A stretch of DNA of 64,000 nt from Micromonospora_J zhanjiangensis (GTDB lineage: Bacteria > Actinomycetota > Actinomycetes > Mycobacteriales > Micromonosporaceae). The notes under the pieces were generated by a model. It was not told where the DNA came from. It made no database searches and saw only the letters and a list, made by a program, of their open reading frames with translations. Location of the stretch: NCBI RefSeq assembly GCF_042650605.1, contig NZ_JBHSBN010000027.1, positions 18,481 to 82,480 on the forward strand. The letters run 5' to 3'. Shown here in pieces: positions 33,316 through 42,193 of this stretch; positions within the stretch are counted from its first letter, which is position 1, and every line of letters begins with the position of its first letter. Made by a program: the position numbers and the translations under genes.

Positions 33316-33439
33316 CGCCAGCCGCGCTGGTCGACAGGCCGTTCACCGGCGCTGGAGCCAGTGAAGCTCGCTGGTCGCCGACGCCGCCCGGCGGGCTCGA
33401 CGCGTCCAGCCGACCTCGGCCACCGGATTCCGTGCCGGG

Positions 33440-34222
33440 TCATGGGAATCCCACGGAAGTCAGGGCCAGGGTGACCAGGGTGCCGAGGGCCAGGAACGGA
33501 CCGAACGGCAGGTGGCCGGACCAGCGCACCCGGCCCGCCGCCAGTAGCACCACGGCGCACACCGCCGCCCCGAGGAAGGCCAGCAGCAGGCCGAACAGCA
33601 CGGCGCCCCAACCGAGCCAGCCCAGCACGGCCACCGCGCCGAGGGCCAGCTTGGCGTCGCCCAGGCCGAAGCCCCGGCGGCCGAGCAGCAGGGTCGAACC
33701 GGCGAACAGCAGCGCGACCGCCCACGCGGCGAGCAGCGCGCGCACCCAGGCGGGACCGTCCCCGGCGACGGTCGCCGCGACGCCGAGCAGCGCCCAGGTG
33801 CCGACCGCCGCCGGCCAGGTGAGCCGGTCCGGCAGCCGGTGTACGGCGAGGTCGACGAAGGCCAGCGGCACCGCGCACACCGCCCACCAGGCGAAGGCGA
33901 CCGTCTCGGCGACCGGTCGCCCGGCCAGGGCCACCGCCCCGAGGGCCGCCACCAGCGCCAGCTCGACGGTGAACGGCGGCGCCCCGACCCGGCCGCCGCA
34001 GTGCCCGCACCGGGCCAGCGGCGACAGGGGGGATCGGAGGCTCGACCCGATCGGTGTCCCGCAATCGGGGCAGCCCGATCGCCGGGCCGTCCCGGCCGGC
34101 ACCGACCAGGCGGCGACCAACCGGCGCAGCACGGGGGTGACCGCCAGTGCAGCCAGGCCGGGTGCCGGCCGGACCGGTGCCGGCCGGGTGGGCGGGGGCG
34201 GTACGGATTCGACGTCGGACAT
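33440..34222 (-). CDS. Prepilin peptidase (A24 family)
   Basis: 260 residues with several helices. The Zn-like Cys motifs are CPDCG and CGHCGG near 50-80. The two aspartates of the A24 active site are in VDLAVHRLPD and GFGLGDAKL. It cleaves and may methylate type IV/Tad prepilins. It stands divergent to the Tad operon and is probably its peptidase. ATG 34222 has GGAAGGTCCG ahead. The N-terminal 25 residues are Pro-rich. Confidence 0.85.
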   Translation of the reverse strand: MSDVESVPPPPTRPAPVRPAPGLAALAVTPVLRRLVAAWSVPAGTARRSGCPDCGTPIGSSLRSPLSPLARCGHCGGRVGAPPFTVELALVAALGAVALAGRPVAETVAFAWWAVCAVPLAFVDLAVHRLPDRLTWPAAVGTWALLGVAATVAGDGPAWVRALLAAWAVALLFAGSTLLLGRRGFGLGDAKLALGAVAVLGWLGWGAVLFGLLLAFLGAAVCAVVLLAAGRVRWSGHLPFGPFLALGTLVTLALTSVGFP

Positions 34223-34692
34223 CGGACCTTCCGAGGGGTGGGCGCGGATCAGGAGATCAAAGCCGAATACTGTGAGTGACAAGCCTGCCGCAAGATGGCG
34301 GCGAGAATCCACGGTATGAAAGATTCGGATTCTTGACGGACGATTCGCCGGGCACGATTCGATCAATTGCCTGACCCGTCGTCGTCGGTCGGCCGGGATG
34401 CGGTCGGTCAATTGTGGAGGTCGGCCGCGTGACAGGGCCCGACTCCGTACCAAGATTCGCACGCCGAAAAGATGACGCATCCTTCATGACTCCGCCTTGA
34501 TCAATTATGGGTGGAAATATCAATGGAGCGAGATCATCGAACGATCGTAACGGTGAGTACTGGCGAAAATTGCCCCCTGTCGCATTACCGGCGGTCAGCC
34601 TATGCTCGCCCCCTGGACGATGTACAACCGCCTTGAGCTGCTTGTGGTGACGGAAATGGGATCGGGCAGATCCTTCTCCGGAAGGGGAGGTC
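34223..34692. other. Divergent promoter region of prepilin peptidase and Tad operon
   Basis: 470 bases without a credible gene, richer in A+T than the rest. It must hold promoters in both directions. The octamer GATCAATT occurs twice, at 34361-34368 and 34499-34506 (the second inside TTGATCAA), which could be a regulator site; no -10/-35 pair is clear enough to call. Confidence 0.5.
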
Positions 34693-35265
34693 GTGCCGTT
34701 GCGAGCACAGCGTAGGTGCCGGCGCACAGCGGTCCCCGTCGCCATTCTGGCGCTCGGTCTCGGTGCCGGCTGTTCGACCCCACCCGGGCCGGACGACACG
34801 GCACCCGTCGCCGATGGCGCCGCCGACCGGTCCAACGTCGGACCGGCCGCCGACGCCGCCCGGAAATCGGCGCTCGACGCGTACGCCGGATATCTCGCCG
34901 CCTCCCGGGAAGCGGAAAGATCAGCCGATCCGCTGCACCCGGAACTCAAGAAATACCTCGCGGATCCGTTGCTCACCCGGGTCCGGCTCGCCATTCGCGA
35001 CGCGAAGGAGCACGGTGCGATGCGTACCGGAACGCTCAGGTCCGACCCGACGGTGACCGAGGTCAACCTCGACGCCGTCCCCCCGACGGTGGCGATCCAG
35101 GACTGCCTCGACGCCACCGGCTACCGGCTGGTCTACCGCAAGACCAAGGCTGTGGTACCGGGCTCGGAGAACGGGCGGTTCCTGGCCACCGCCACGGCCA
35201 CCCGCTACCCGGACGGTCGCTGGCTGATCAGCGCCGGCGCCGCGCACCCGGACCAGCCATGTTGA
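34693..35265 (+). CDS. Lipoprotein of the Tad locus
   Basis: 190 residues. A signal peptide with lipobox (LGLGAGCS) is followed by an Ala-rich mature region with LDAYAGYLAASREAERSADPLHPELKKYL, then a beta-rich C-terminal part. No known domain is recognised; it resembles small lipoproteins at the start of Tad operons in Micromonosporaceae. The start is ambiguous: GTG 34693 is 7 bases after GGAAGG, and TTG 34699 is 8 bases after GGAGG; either gives a signal peptide. Its end overlaps the next gene by 7 bases. Confidence 0.65.
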   Translation: MPLRAQRRCRRTAVPVAILALGLGAGCSTPPGPDDTAPVADGAADRSNVGPAADAARKSALDAYAGYLAASREAERSADPLHPELKKYLADPLLTRVRLAIRDAKEHGAMRTGTLRSDPTVTEVNLDAVPPTVAIQDCLDATGYRLVYRKTKAVVPGSENGRFLATATATRYPDGRWLISAGAAHPDQPC

Positions 35266-36155
35266 TCCGGGCGGCCGTACTGGTGCTCCTGCTCGCCGTC
35301 GGCGTGGTCGGGCCGGCCGGCGCCGCGGCGGCCGACGGTCCGGGGGCGGACTGCCCGCCGGGACAGACCAACTGCGACGTCTGGGACGGCCGGCCCGGCA
35401 CGCCGGGCAAGCCGGGGAACCCCGGCAACCCCGGCGGCGGTGGCGGCGGCAGCGCCGCCAAGTGCACCCGCGCCGGCCAGCCGGTGCCCTGCTACGACGA
35501 ACTGCTCGGCTGGTTCAACCCCAGCGACGGCTGCTACTACAAGCTCGCCGAGCCGCAGCCGGCCGACGTGCCGCCGGGCAAGCAGATGTACCTGCGCAGC
35601 TGCGCGGGCGACGGGATCGGCTCCCAGGAGCCGGTCCTGCTGGACGGGCCGCCCGACGGGTTCGGCGCGCCGCCCGACCCGGGCGAGATCGCCGCCCGGC
35701 TGCTGGCCAGCATCACCCTGGAGGAACCGCCGGTGGGCATCGCGCCGCACGCCCGGGACGGCGCGGCCGGCCTGGTCGGCCTGCCGGTCTGGCTGTGGAC
35801 CAGCGGCGACCGGGGGCACTGGGGGCCGATCAGCAGGAGCGCCAGCGACCGAGGGCTCACCGTGACCATCACCGCCGCCGTGGTCAAGGCCGTCTGGGAC
35901 ATGGGCAACGGCGACACGGTCGAGTGCGACAACCCCGGTACGAAGCACACCGGCCAGGCCGGCCGCTCACCGACCTGCGGCTACGACGGGTACGGCAGGG
36001 CCAGCGGCCCGGGCGGCTACCGGGTCACCGCCACCACCCACTGGCAGGTGACCTGGGTGACCGGCAGCGGGGTGACCGGCGGCTTCCCCGACATCACCCG
36101 GACCAGTCCCACCGTTCCGATCCGAATCACCGAACTCCAGGTGGTGACCCAGTGA
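35259..36155 (+). CDS. Secreted Cys-containing protein of the Tad locus
   Basis: 298 residues with a signal peptide (LLLAVGVVGPAGAAAA) and a Gly/Pro-rich linker with GxP repeats (about 45-65). After it come several Cys (KCTRAGQPVPCYDELL, DGCYYKLAE, RSCAGDG). The rest is beta-rich, with WLWTSGDRGHWGPIS and TTHWQVTWVTGSG. This arrangement suggests an exported protein with disulfides; no domain is known to me. ATG 35259 overlaps the previous stop; it is coupled to the next gene by 4 bases. Confidence 0.65.
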   Translation: MLIRAAVLVLLLAVGVVGPAGAAAADGPGADCPPGQTNCDVWDGRPGTPGKPGNPGNPGGGGGGSAAKCTRAGQPVPCYDELLGWFNPSDGCYYKLAEPQPADVPPGKQMYLRSCAGDGIGSQEPVLLDGPPDGFGAPPDPGEIAARLLASITLEEPPVGIAPHARDGAAGLVGLPVWLWTSGDRGHWGPISRSASDRGLTVTITAAVVKAVWDMGNGDTVECDNPGTKHTGQAGRSPTCGYDGYGRASGPGGYRVTATTHWQVTWVTGSGVTGGFPDITRTSPTVPIRITELQVVTQ

Positions 36156-36820
36156 CCGTATCCACCACCCGTGCCGGCTCCGGGCCGGTCGACGCGCCGG
36201 TCGCGCCGCCCAAGGTCGTCCGGCAGCGACGGATGCGGCCCGGCCTGCTCGGGCTGGCCGTCCTGCTGGTCGCGCTCGGCGGCCTCGGCTCGGCGTTCGC
36301 CGTCGCGTCGGTCCGGGCCACCGGCAGCTATCTGGCCGTGGCCCGGGCCGTACCGGTCGGCACCGCGCTCACCGCCGACGACCTGTCCCGGGTGCAGGTG
36401 GCCGGCGGTCAGGGCCTCAGCCCGGTCAAGGCGGCCGACCTCGACAAGGTGATCGGCAAGCGCGCGGCGGTGGCGCTGGTCCCCGGCACGCTGCTGACCA
36501 TGCGGCAGCTCACCGACAAGCCGCTGCTCGGCCCGGGCCAGCAGCAGGTCGCGGTGGGCCTCAAGCCGAGTCAGGTGCCGGCCCGGAAACTCAACCCGGG
36601 CGACCGGGTGCTGCTGATCAGCACCCCGCAGCGCAACGCCACCGGCGGCGGCAACGGCAGCACGACGAGCACCCGGTTCGACGGCGTCGTCATCGACGCG
36701 GTCAACCCGGACAAGACCAGTGTGGTGGTCTACGTCGCGCTCGCCGTGCGGGACGTGCCGGCCGTGGTGGCGCTCGCCGCGGACAATCGGCTCGCCGTCG
36801 TCCTCGTCGGATCGGCCTGA
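36152..36820 (+). CDS. SAF-domain protein, CpaB/RcpC-like
   Basis: 222 residues. One N-terminal helix (LLGLAVLLVALGGLGSAFAV, about 30-50) anchors a SAF domain (AVPVGTALTADDLSRVQV, then VPGTLLTMRQLTD), the fold of CpaB/RcpC proteins of the Flp/Tad pilus. RVLLISTPQRN belongs to the second half. It is probably exposed outside the membrane. GTG 36152 overlaps the previous stop by 4 bases. Confidence 0.75.
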   Translation: MTVSTTRAGSGPVDAPVAPPKVVRQRRMRPGLLGLAVLLVALGGLGSAFAVASVRATGSYLAVARAVPVGTALTADDLSRVQVAGGQGLSPVKAADLDKVIGKRAAVALVPGTLLTMRQLTDKPLLGPGQQQVAVGLKPSQVPARKLNPGDRVLLISTPQRNATGGGNGSTTSTRFDGVVIDAVNPDKTSVVVYVALAVRDVPAVVALAADNRLAVVLVGSA

Positions 36821-36823
36821 CCG

Positions 36824-37624
36824 GTGGCCGTCATCGCCCTGGTCTCCGCGAAGGGGTCGCCCGGTGTCACCACCGCCGCGCTCGCCTGCACGCTGTCCTG
36901 GCACCACCGGGTGGTGCTCGCCGAGTGCGACCCGGCCGGCGGCTCGGTCCTGGCCGGCTACCTGGGCGGGGTGCTGGACGGCCCGCGCGGCATCGGTGAA
37001 CTGGCCGTCGGCGAACTGCGGGACGGCAACCTGGAGACGGCGTTCTGGTCCCAACTGGTCGACCTGGACGCGCCCAGGCGGGAACGGCTGCTGTTGCCGG
37101 GCGTGGTCGACCCGGTCCAGGCGGGCAGCGTCAGCCCGCTCTGGCAGCGGTTCGCCGACTTCTTCGCCGGCCTGGGCCGGGGCCGACCGGCGTACGACGT
37201 GATCGTCGACTGTGGCCGGTTGCACGTCGTCGGGCCGCCGTGGCCGCTGCTGCGGGCGGCGGACGTGGTGCTGGTGGTCACCGCCGCCCACCTGCCGGAC
37301 CTGTCCAGCGCCCGGGCCACGGTCCGGGCCATCGAACGCGACTTCACCGAGCACCGGGTGCCGCCCGGGTCGCTGCGCCTGCTGCTGGTGGGTGACGGGC
37401 ACGGCCGGGGCGAGGTGAGCAAGGCGCTGCGGCTGCCGGTGATCGCGCACCTGCCGCACGACCCGCGTACCGCCGAGGTGCTCAGCCACGGCGGGACCGT
37501 GCGCGGCGGGCGGCCGTTGATGCGCGCGGCCGGCGCGTTGGAGGTGCCGGTGCGGTCGCTGCTGGACCGGCAACGGGCCCGGTTGACCTGGCCGACCGAC
37601 GCGGAGGCGCCCCATGCGGTTTGA
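36824..37624 (+). CDS. CpaE/TadZ-like MinD-family ATPase
   Basis: 266 residues. ALVSAKGSPGVTTAALACTL is a deviant Walker A (KGxxGxTT), and VVLAECDPAGGSVLAGYL the switch region, as in ParA/MinD-type ATPases that localise Tad pili. The family usually has a receiver-like N-terminus; none is present here. It overlaps the start of tadA by 11 bases, so they are likely translated together. Confidence 0.75.
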   Translation: MAVIALVSAKGSPGVTTAALACTLSWHHRVVLAECDPAGGSVLAGYLGGVLDGPRGIGELAVGELRDGNLETAFWSQLVDLDAPRRERLLLPGVVDPVQAGSVSPLWQRFADFFAGLGRGRPAYDVIVDCGRLHVVGPPWPLLRAADVVLVVTAAHLPDLSSARATVRAIERDFTEHRVPPGSLRLLLVGDGHGRGEVSKALRLPVIAHLPHDPRTAEVLSHGGTVRGGRPLMRAAGALEVPVRSLLDRQRARLTWPTDAEAPHAV

Positions 37625-39173
37625 ACCGGTGTCCCACGACCCGCGCGGCGCCACCTCGACGGCCGTGCCGATCGCCCCGAACGGGCGGTACCCGCACCCG
37701 CCGCCGGGAGTGGTCGCCGCGCCGCCGGTCGGCGCGCCGCCGCCACCGCCACCCCCGCCGGGTCCGGTCGCGCCACCGGCCCGACCCCGGGTGGACTTCG
37801 CGGTGGTCCGGGAGCTGCGCCGGGAACTCAGTGAACGGCTCACCCAGTGGCAACGCGGCCGGGACTTCACCGTCGTCGAGGAGGACGCCGAACGGGCCCG
37901 GCTCGCCGCCGCGGTGGTCTCCGCGTACGCCGACTCGGTCCGCCGGGCCGGTACGCCGATGGCGGCCAGCGCCGAACGCGCCCTGCTCGACCAGGTCACC
38001 GCCGAACTCGTCGGCCTGGGCCGGCTGCAGTCCCTGCTGGTCGACTCCTCGATCGAGGAGGTGCACATCCTGGGCTGCGACCAGGTACGGATCACCCGGC
38101 ACGGCGGCGGGGTCGACTGGGGCGAGCCGATCGCCGACAGCGACGAGGAGTTGGTGGAGATCCTGCAGGCCGCCGCCCGCCGGGCCGGTGCCACCGAACG
38201 GTCGCTGTCCACCGCCAAGCCCACCCTGGACCTGCAACTGCCCGACGGCAGCCGGCTGGCCGCGGTCTTCCTGGTCAGCCACCGCCCGTACGCGGTGATC
38301 CGCAAGCACAACACGCTGGACGTGACGCTGGACGAGATCACCGGCGGTCGGGGCGACCTGGACGAGATGCTGGACGTGCTGATCCGCGACTTCCTGCGGG
38401 CGGCCATGCGGGCCGGGCTGAACATCATGGTGGCCGGTCTCGCCGGGGCCGGGAAGACCACCGTGATCCGGGCCCTGATGGACGAGATCCCGCCGGACGA
38501 GCCGTACGTGCTGCTGGAGGAGAGCCGCGAACTGCTCCCCGCCCGGCGCGGGCACCGGCACCGCGCGGTGATGAGCTTCGAGGCCCGGGAGGGTCACGGC
38601 GAGCGGGGCCCCGACGGCCGGCCGGCCGGTGAGGTCAGCATCGCCGACCTGATCCCGCTGGCGCTGCGGATGGGGGTACTGCGGATCATCGTCGGCGAGG
38701 TGCGGTCCCGGGAGATCGTGCCGATGCTCCAGGCGATGACCACCAGCCGGGGGTCGATGTGCACCATCCACGCCCGTACCCCGGCCGGGGTCGGTGAGCG
38801 GATCATCGAGCTGGCGCTGGCGCACGGCCGGGAGATGACCGTCGACCAGGCCCGCCGGATGGCCGGCAACGCGCTGGACCTGATCGTCTACGTCACCGTC
38901 GAGGACGAAACCGCGATCGGCGGTCGCAAGCACCGGTTCGTCTCGCACGTCGAGGAGGTGATCGGCGTGGGCGACAGCAGCCGGATCACCACCACCACCG
39001 TGTTCGGCCCCGGACCGGACGGCCGGGCCGTGCCGCGGCACCTGCCGGAGCGGATCCGCGACCAGCTGCTGCGGGTCGGCTACGACGCCCGGCTGCTGTC
39101 CCGGTACATCGAGGCCGGGGTGGGCGCCTGGCGTCGTCCCCGGCACACCCGGCTCGGGCGGCGATCCGGATGA
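37614..39173 (+). CDS. tadA: Tad pilus assembly ATPase TadA/CpaF
   Basis: 519 residues. A Pro-rich N-terminal 60 residues precede the secretion-ATPase core: SSIEEVHILG, Walker A GLAGAGKTTVIRAL near 280, the Asp box and Glu motif LLEESREL, Walker B LRIIVGEVRSREIV, and the His box CTIHARTPA. It powers pilus assembly at the inner face of the membrane, with the TadB/TadC platform encoded next. The Pro-rich extension before the core is not part of the ATPase. Confidence 0.9.
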   Translation: MRFEPVSHDPRGATSTAVPIAPNGRYPHPPPGVVAAPPVGAPPPPPPPPGPVAPPARPRVDFAVVRELRRELSERLTQWQRGRDFTVVEEDAERARLAAAVVSAYADSVRRAGTPMAASAERALLDQVTAELVGLGRLQSLLVDSSIEEVHILGCDQVRITRHGGGVDWGEPIADSDEELVEILQAAARRAGATERSLSTAKPTLDLQLPDGSRLAAVFLVSHRPYAVIRKHNTLDVTLDEITGGRGDLDEMLDVLIRDFLRAAMRAGLNIMVAGLAGAGKTTVIRALMDEIPPDEPYVLLEESRELLPARRGHRHRAVMSFEAREGHGERGPDGRPAGEVSIADLIPLALRMGVLRIIVGEVRSREIVPMLQAMTTSRGSMCTIHARTPAGVGERIIELALAHGREMTVDQARRMAGNALDLIVYVTVEDETAIGGRKHRFVSHVEEVIGVGDSSRITTTTVFGPGPDGRAVPRHLPERIRDQLLRVGYDARLLSRYIEAGVGAWRRPRHTRLGRRSG

Positions 39174-40078
39174 CTCTGCCGTCGAACATCGAGCTGATCG
39201 CCGTACTCTCCGGGGTTTCCTGCGTGGCCGGGCTGGTCCTCACGGTGCTGGCGGTGGTCGGCACCCGGCGGCCGGGCCGGCCGGCCGGCCCGGCCGGACG
39301 GTGGCTGCGGACGCTGTGGTCGGGCGTCGGGCCCAGCCGCCGCGAGCGGCGCCGCTACCGGCTGCTGCTGTTCTTCGCGGGCCTGGCCGGCGCGCTCGCC
39401 TTCCTGCTCACCGGGCTGCCGGTGGTCGGCCTGCTGGTCGCCGTCGCGGTGCCGGGCACGCCGTGGTTGTTCACCGTCGGTCGGGCCGAGAAACGGGCGA
39501 TCGCCCGGATCGAGGCGGTCGGCGAGTGGACCCGCCGACTCAAGGACGTCTCGTCCACCGGCCAGGGCCTGCAGCAGGCCATCATCGGCACCGTCGCAAC
39601 CGCGCCCGAGGAGATCGACGAGGAGGTACGCCTGCTCGCCGCCCGGTTGCAGGCCGGCTGGCTGGGCCGACCCGCGCTGCTCGCGTTCGCCGAGGACATC
39701 GCCGACCCGGTCTGCGACCAGGTGGTCGCCGCCCTGCTGCTGCACCTGACCGACCGCGGCGAGCGGCTCGGTGACGTGCTCGCCGCGATCAGCGCCGGCG
39801 CCGCCGCCGAGGTGGCCACCCGGCGCGAGGTGGAGGCGAAGCGGACCCAGCCCCGGTTCGCGGTCCGGTTCCTGACCGCGATGACGTTGCTGGTGCTGGC
39901 GTACGGGCTGGTCAACCCGACGTACATGGAGCCGTACCGGACCCCGGTCGGGCAGTTGGTGATGGTCGGCCTCGGCGCGGCCTTCGTGGCGTTGCTGGTC
40001 TGGGTACGGGCGATGAGCCAACCGCCGCGACCGGCCCGGTTCCTCGCCGCGCCGGATCCGGAGGAGATGATCGCGTGA
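39170..40078 (+). CDS. tadB: Tad pilus platform protein TadB-like (GspF domain)
   Basis: 302 residues with an N-terminal helix pair (AVLSGVSCVAGLVLTVLAVV and AGALAFLLTGLPVVGLLVAV), a cytoplasmic helical domain (RRLKDVSSTGQGLQQAI; DPVCDQVVAALLLHL), and helices near 245-285. This is the type II secretion F-like fold. It is the inner-membrane platform with TadC, coupled to tadA by overlap (ATGA). Confidence 0.8.
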   Translation: MTLPSNIELIAVLSGVSCVAGLVLTVLAVVGTRRPGRPAGPAGRWLRTLWSGVGPSRRERRRYRLLLFFAGLAGALAFLLTGLPVVGLLVAVAVPGTPWLFTVGRAEKRAIARIEAVGEWTRRLKDVSSTGQGLQQAIIGTVATAPEEIDEEVRLLAARLQAGWLGRPALLAFAEDIADPVCDQVVAALLLHLTDRGERLGDVLAAISAGAAAEVATRREVEAKRTQPRFAVRFLTAMTLLVLAYGLVNPTYMEPYRTPVGQLVMVGLGAAFVALLVWVRAMSQPPRPARFLAAPDPEEMIA

Positions 40079-40941
40079 TCCTCAACTGGCAGCTCGCGAT
40101 CGCGGTGGTGGGCGGCGCGACCGTCGGGCTGGGCGTGTTCGTCCTGGTCCGCGAGCTGATGCCGGTGACCCCGGCGCTGGGTCCGGCGCTGCGTCGGCTG
40201 CACCAACCCGCCCGGCCGCCCGGCCGGCCGACCGGCAACAGCCTGCAGTGGTTGGGCGGCCCGGCCCGGTGGCTGCGCCCACCCACCCGGGACCTGGCGC
40301 TGCTCGACCGCTCACCCGAGCAGTACGCCCTGTCGGTGCTGCTCTCCGGCCTCATCGGGCTGGCCCTGCCGCCGGTGTCGGGGCTGGTGCTGACCGTCGT
40401 CGGCATCTCCCTGCCGGTGGCGGTCCCGGCCGTCGCCGGACTCGGGCTGGCCGTGCTGTTCGCCGTCGTGGCGCACCAGGACGTGCTGACCAGGGCGGCC
40501 CGGGCCCGCCGGGAGTTCAGCCGGGCGGTCTGCACCTATCTGGACCTGGTCGCGCTGCAACTGTCCGCCGCGCACGGTCCGGTGCAGGCGCTGGAACGGG
40601 CCGCCCAGGTCTGCGACGGCTGGGTCTTCGAACGGATCCGGGAGGCCCTGCGGCTGGCCCAGTTGCAGATGCACTCGCCGTGGGAGGAACTGCGCGACCT
40701 GGCCGAGGAGATCGGCGTACCGGAGCTGGGCGACGTGGGCGCCATCATGCAGTCCTCCGGCGCGGAGGGCGCCCAGGTGCACGACACGTTGCGGCAGCGG
40801 GCGGACTCGCTGCGCGACCAGATCCGTACCGACAACCTGGCCCGGGCCGAGGCGGTGACCGCCCGGCTGGACGTACCGGGCGCGTTGCTGGTCTTCGTCC
40901 TGATGGGCTTCGTCCTCTACCCGTTCGTCAGCCGTATCTGA
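40075..40941 (+). CDS. tadC: Tad pilus platform protein TadC-like (GspF domain)
   Basis: 288 residues, two helices near 85-140, then a cytoplasmic domain with REFSRAVCTYLDLVALQLSA and SPWEELRDLAEEIGVPELGD, and a C-terminal membrane helix ending at PFVSRI. The GspF pattern is similar to TadB but with separate sequence. Coupled by 4-base overlap to tadB. Confidence 0.8.
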   Translation: MILNWQLAIAVVGGATVGLGVFVLVRELMPVTPALGPALRRLHQPARPPGRPTGNSLQWLGGPARWLRPPTRDLALLDRSPEQYALSVLLSGLIGLALPPVSGLVLTVVGISLPVAVPAVAGLGLAVLFAVVAHQDVLTRAARARREFSRAVCTYLDLVALQLSAAHGPVQALERAAQVCDGWVFERIREALRLAQLQMHSPWEELRDLAEEIGVPELGDVGAIMQSSGAEGAQVHDTLRQRADSLRDQIRTDNLARAEAVTARLDVPGALLVFVLMGFVLYPFVSRI

Positions 40942-40973
40942 CCCCCGTCCGTAGACCGAAAGGCGGCAACCCG

Positions 40974-41180
40974 ATGGCCCTGTTGAGCTACCTCTACGCG
41001 AGTGCGCTGCGCCGGATCGACGAGCTGCGCCGGACCGACCCGGCGGACCGGGGGGACAGCCCGGTGCCGACCGCGATCATCATCGCCGGGCTGGCCGTGC
41101 TGGCGGCCGGGATCCTCGCCGTGGCGGCGACGGCGATCGATGGCTGGACGGCGCTGATCCCGCCCGCCGTGGCGCCCTGA
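40974..41180 (+). CDS. Small one-helix protein, candidate pilin-like
   Basis: 68 residues with one hydrophobic segment (PTAIIIAGLAVLAAGILAVAA) preceded by DRGDSPV. The position agrees with the prepilin-like region of Flp/TadE proteins, but the Glu expected at +5 is Pro (GDSPVP), so cleavage by the prepilin peptidase is uncertain. It may be the major fimbrial subunit or a minor component. ATG 40974 has GAAAGGCGG upstream. Confidence 0.6.
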   Translation: MALLSYLYASALRRIDELRRTDPADRGDSPVPTAIIIAGLAVLAAGILAVAATAIDGWTALIPPAVAP

Positions 41181-41185
41181 CCCCG

Positions 41186-41665
41186 GTGAGCCAGATCGTC
41201 GATTCGGGTCGGATCGCCGAGGATCGCCGGCCGAACCGGGTCCGGCGCCGGGCCGTGGCAGCGGTCCGGCGGCTCGGCGCGCCCGCCGAACGGGACCGCG
41301 GCGCGAGCCCGGTCGAGTTGGCGATCCTGCTGCCGACAATCCTGGTCCTGCTGATCATCTCGATCCAGGCGGCGGCCTACTACCTGGCCCGGGCACTGGC
41401 CCTGAACGCCGCCCAGATCGCGGTGACCGAGAGCCGGACGTACCGGGGTGGCACGGCGGCCGACGGAGAGGCGGCGGCCCGCCAATTCGTCGCGAACGCC
41501 CCACGCTGGCTGGTGCTCACCTCGGTCGAGGTGGACAAGCCGGCCGACGGTGGGCAGGTCACCGCCACCGTCCGGGGCACCGCGTTGACCCTGCTGCCCG
41601 GCGTCACCATCGAGGTACGGCAGAGCGCCAGCGGCCCGGTCGAGCGATTCGTGCCGGAGGACTGA
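41186..41665 (+). CDS. TadE-like pseudopilin
   Basis: 159 residues. The class-III-type motif G-ASPVELAILLPTILVLLI has a Gly followed by Glu at +5 and a hydrophobic helix, the substrate pattern of prepilin peptidases. The C-terminal part is beta-rich. TadE proteins are minor pilins of the Tad system. GTG 41186 lies 5 bases after the previous stop. Confidence 0.75.
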   Translation: MSQIVDSGRIAEDRRPNRVRRRAVAAVRRLGAPAERDRGASPVELAILLPTILVLLIISIQAAAYYLARALALNAAQIAVTESRTYRGGTAADGEAAARQFVANAPRWLVLTSVEVDKPADGGQVTATVRGTALTLLPGVTIEVRQSASGPVERFVPED

Positions 41666-41668
41666 GCC

Positions 41669-42193
41669 GTGGCCGGACGCAGCACCTCCACCGGTCGGCG
41701 TCGCCTGGGCCGGTCGGTCGGGCGGTGGCGGGGCCGGCCCGCCGACGGCGGTTCCATGTCGGTGGAGGTGGCGATCCTCGCCCCGGCGTTCCTGCTGCTG
41801 CTCGGGCTGGCGGTGGTGGGCGGGCGGGCCGTGATCGCCCGCAACGCGGTGGACCTGGCCGCCCACGACGCGGCCCGGGCGGCGTCCATCGCCCGTACCG
41901 AGCAACAGGCGCGTGCTGACGGCGAGGTGGCGGTGGAGCAGGCGCTCGCCCAGCAGGGACTGGCCTGCGACCCGGCCGCCTCGGTGACGCTGACCGGTGA
42001 ACTGCCCGGCGGGACCGACGTCGACCTCGGCTACGCGTTCGCGCCGGAGCGGGTCGGCGAACTGGTGTTCGTGGTGGCCACGGTCCGTTGCACGGTGGCT
42101 CTGGCCGACCTGGGCCTGCCCGGTACGCCCGGCTCGATCGACGTGCGACGCAGCTTCGTCTCGCCGATGGACCGCTTCCGGAGCCGGCGGTGA
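41669..42193 (+). CDS. Second TadE-like pseudopilin
   Basis: 174 residues. The processing motif is G-SMSVEVAILAPAFLLLL (Glu at +5) near residue 28. An Ala/Arg-rich region (AVDLAAHDAARAASIARTEQ) and a beta C-terminus with two Cys follow. It lies 3 bases after the first tadE and overlaps the next gene by 4 bases. Confidence 0.75.
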   Translation: MAGRSTSTGRRRLGRSVGRWRGRPADGGSMSVEVAILAPAFLLLLGLAVVGGRAVIARNAVDLAAHDAARAASIARTEQQARADGEVAVEQALAQQGLACDPAASVTLTGELPGGTDVDLGYAFAPERVGELVFVVATVRCTVALADLGLPGTPGSIDVRRSFVSPMDRFRSRR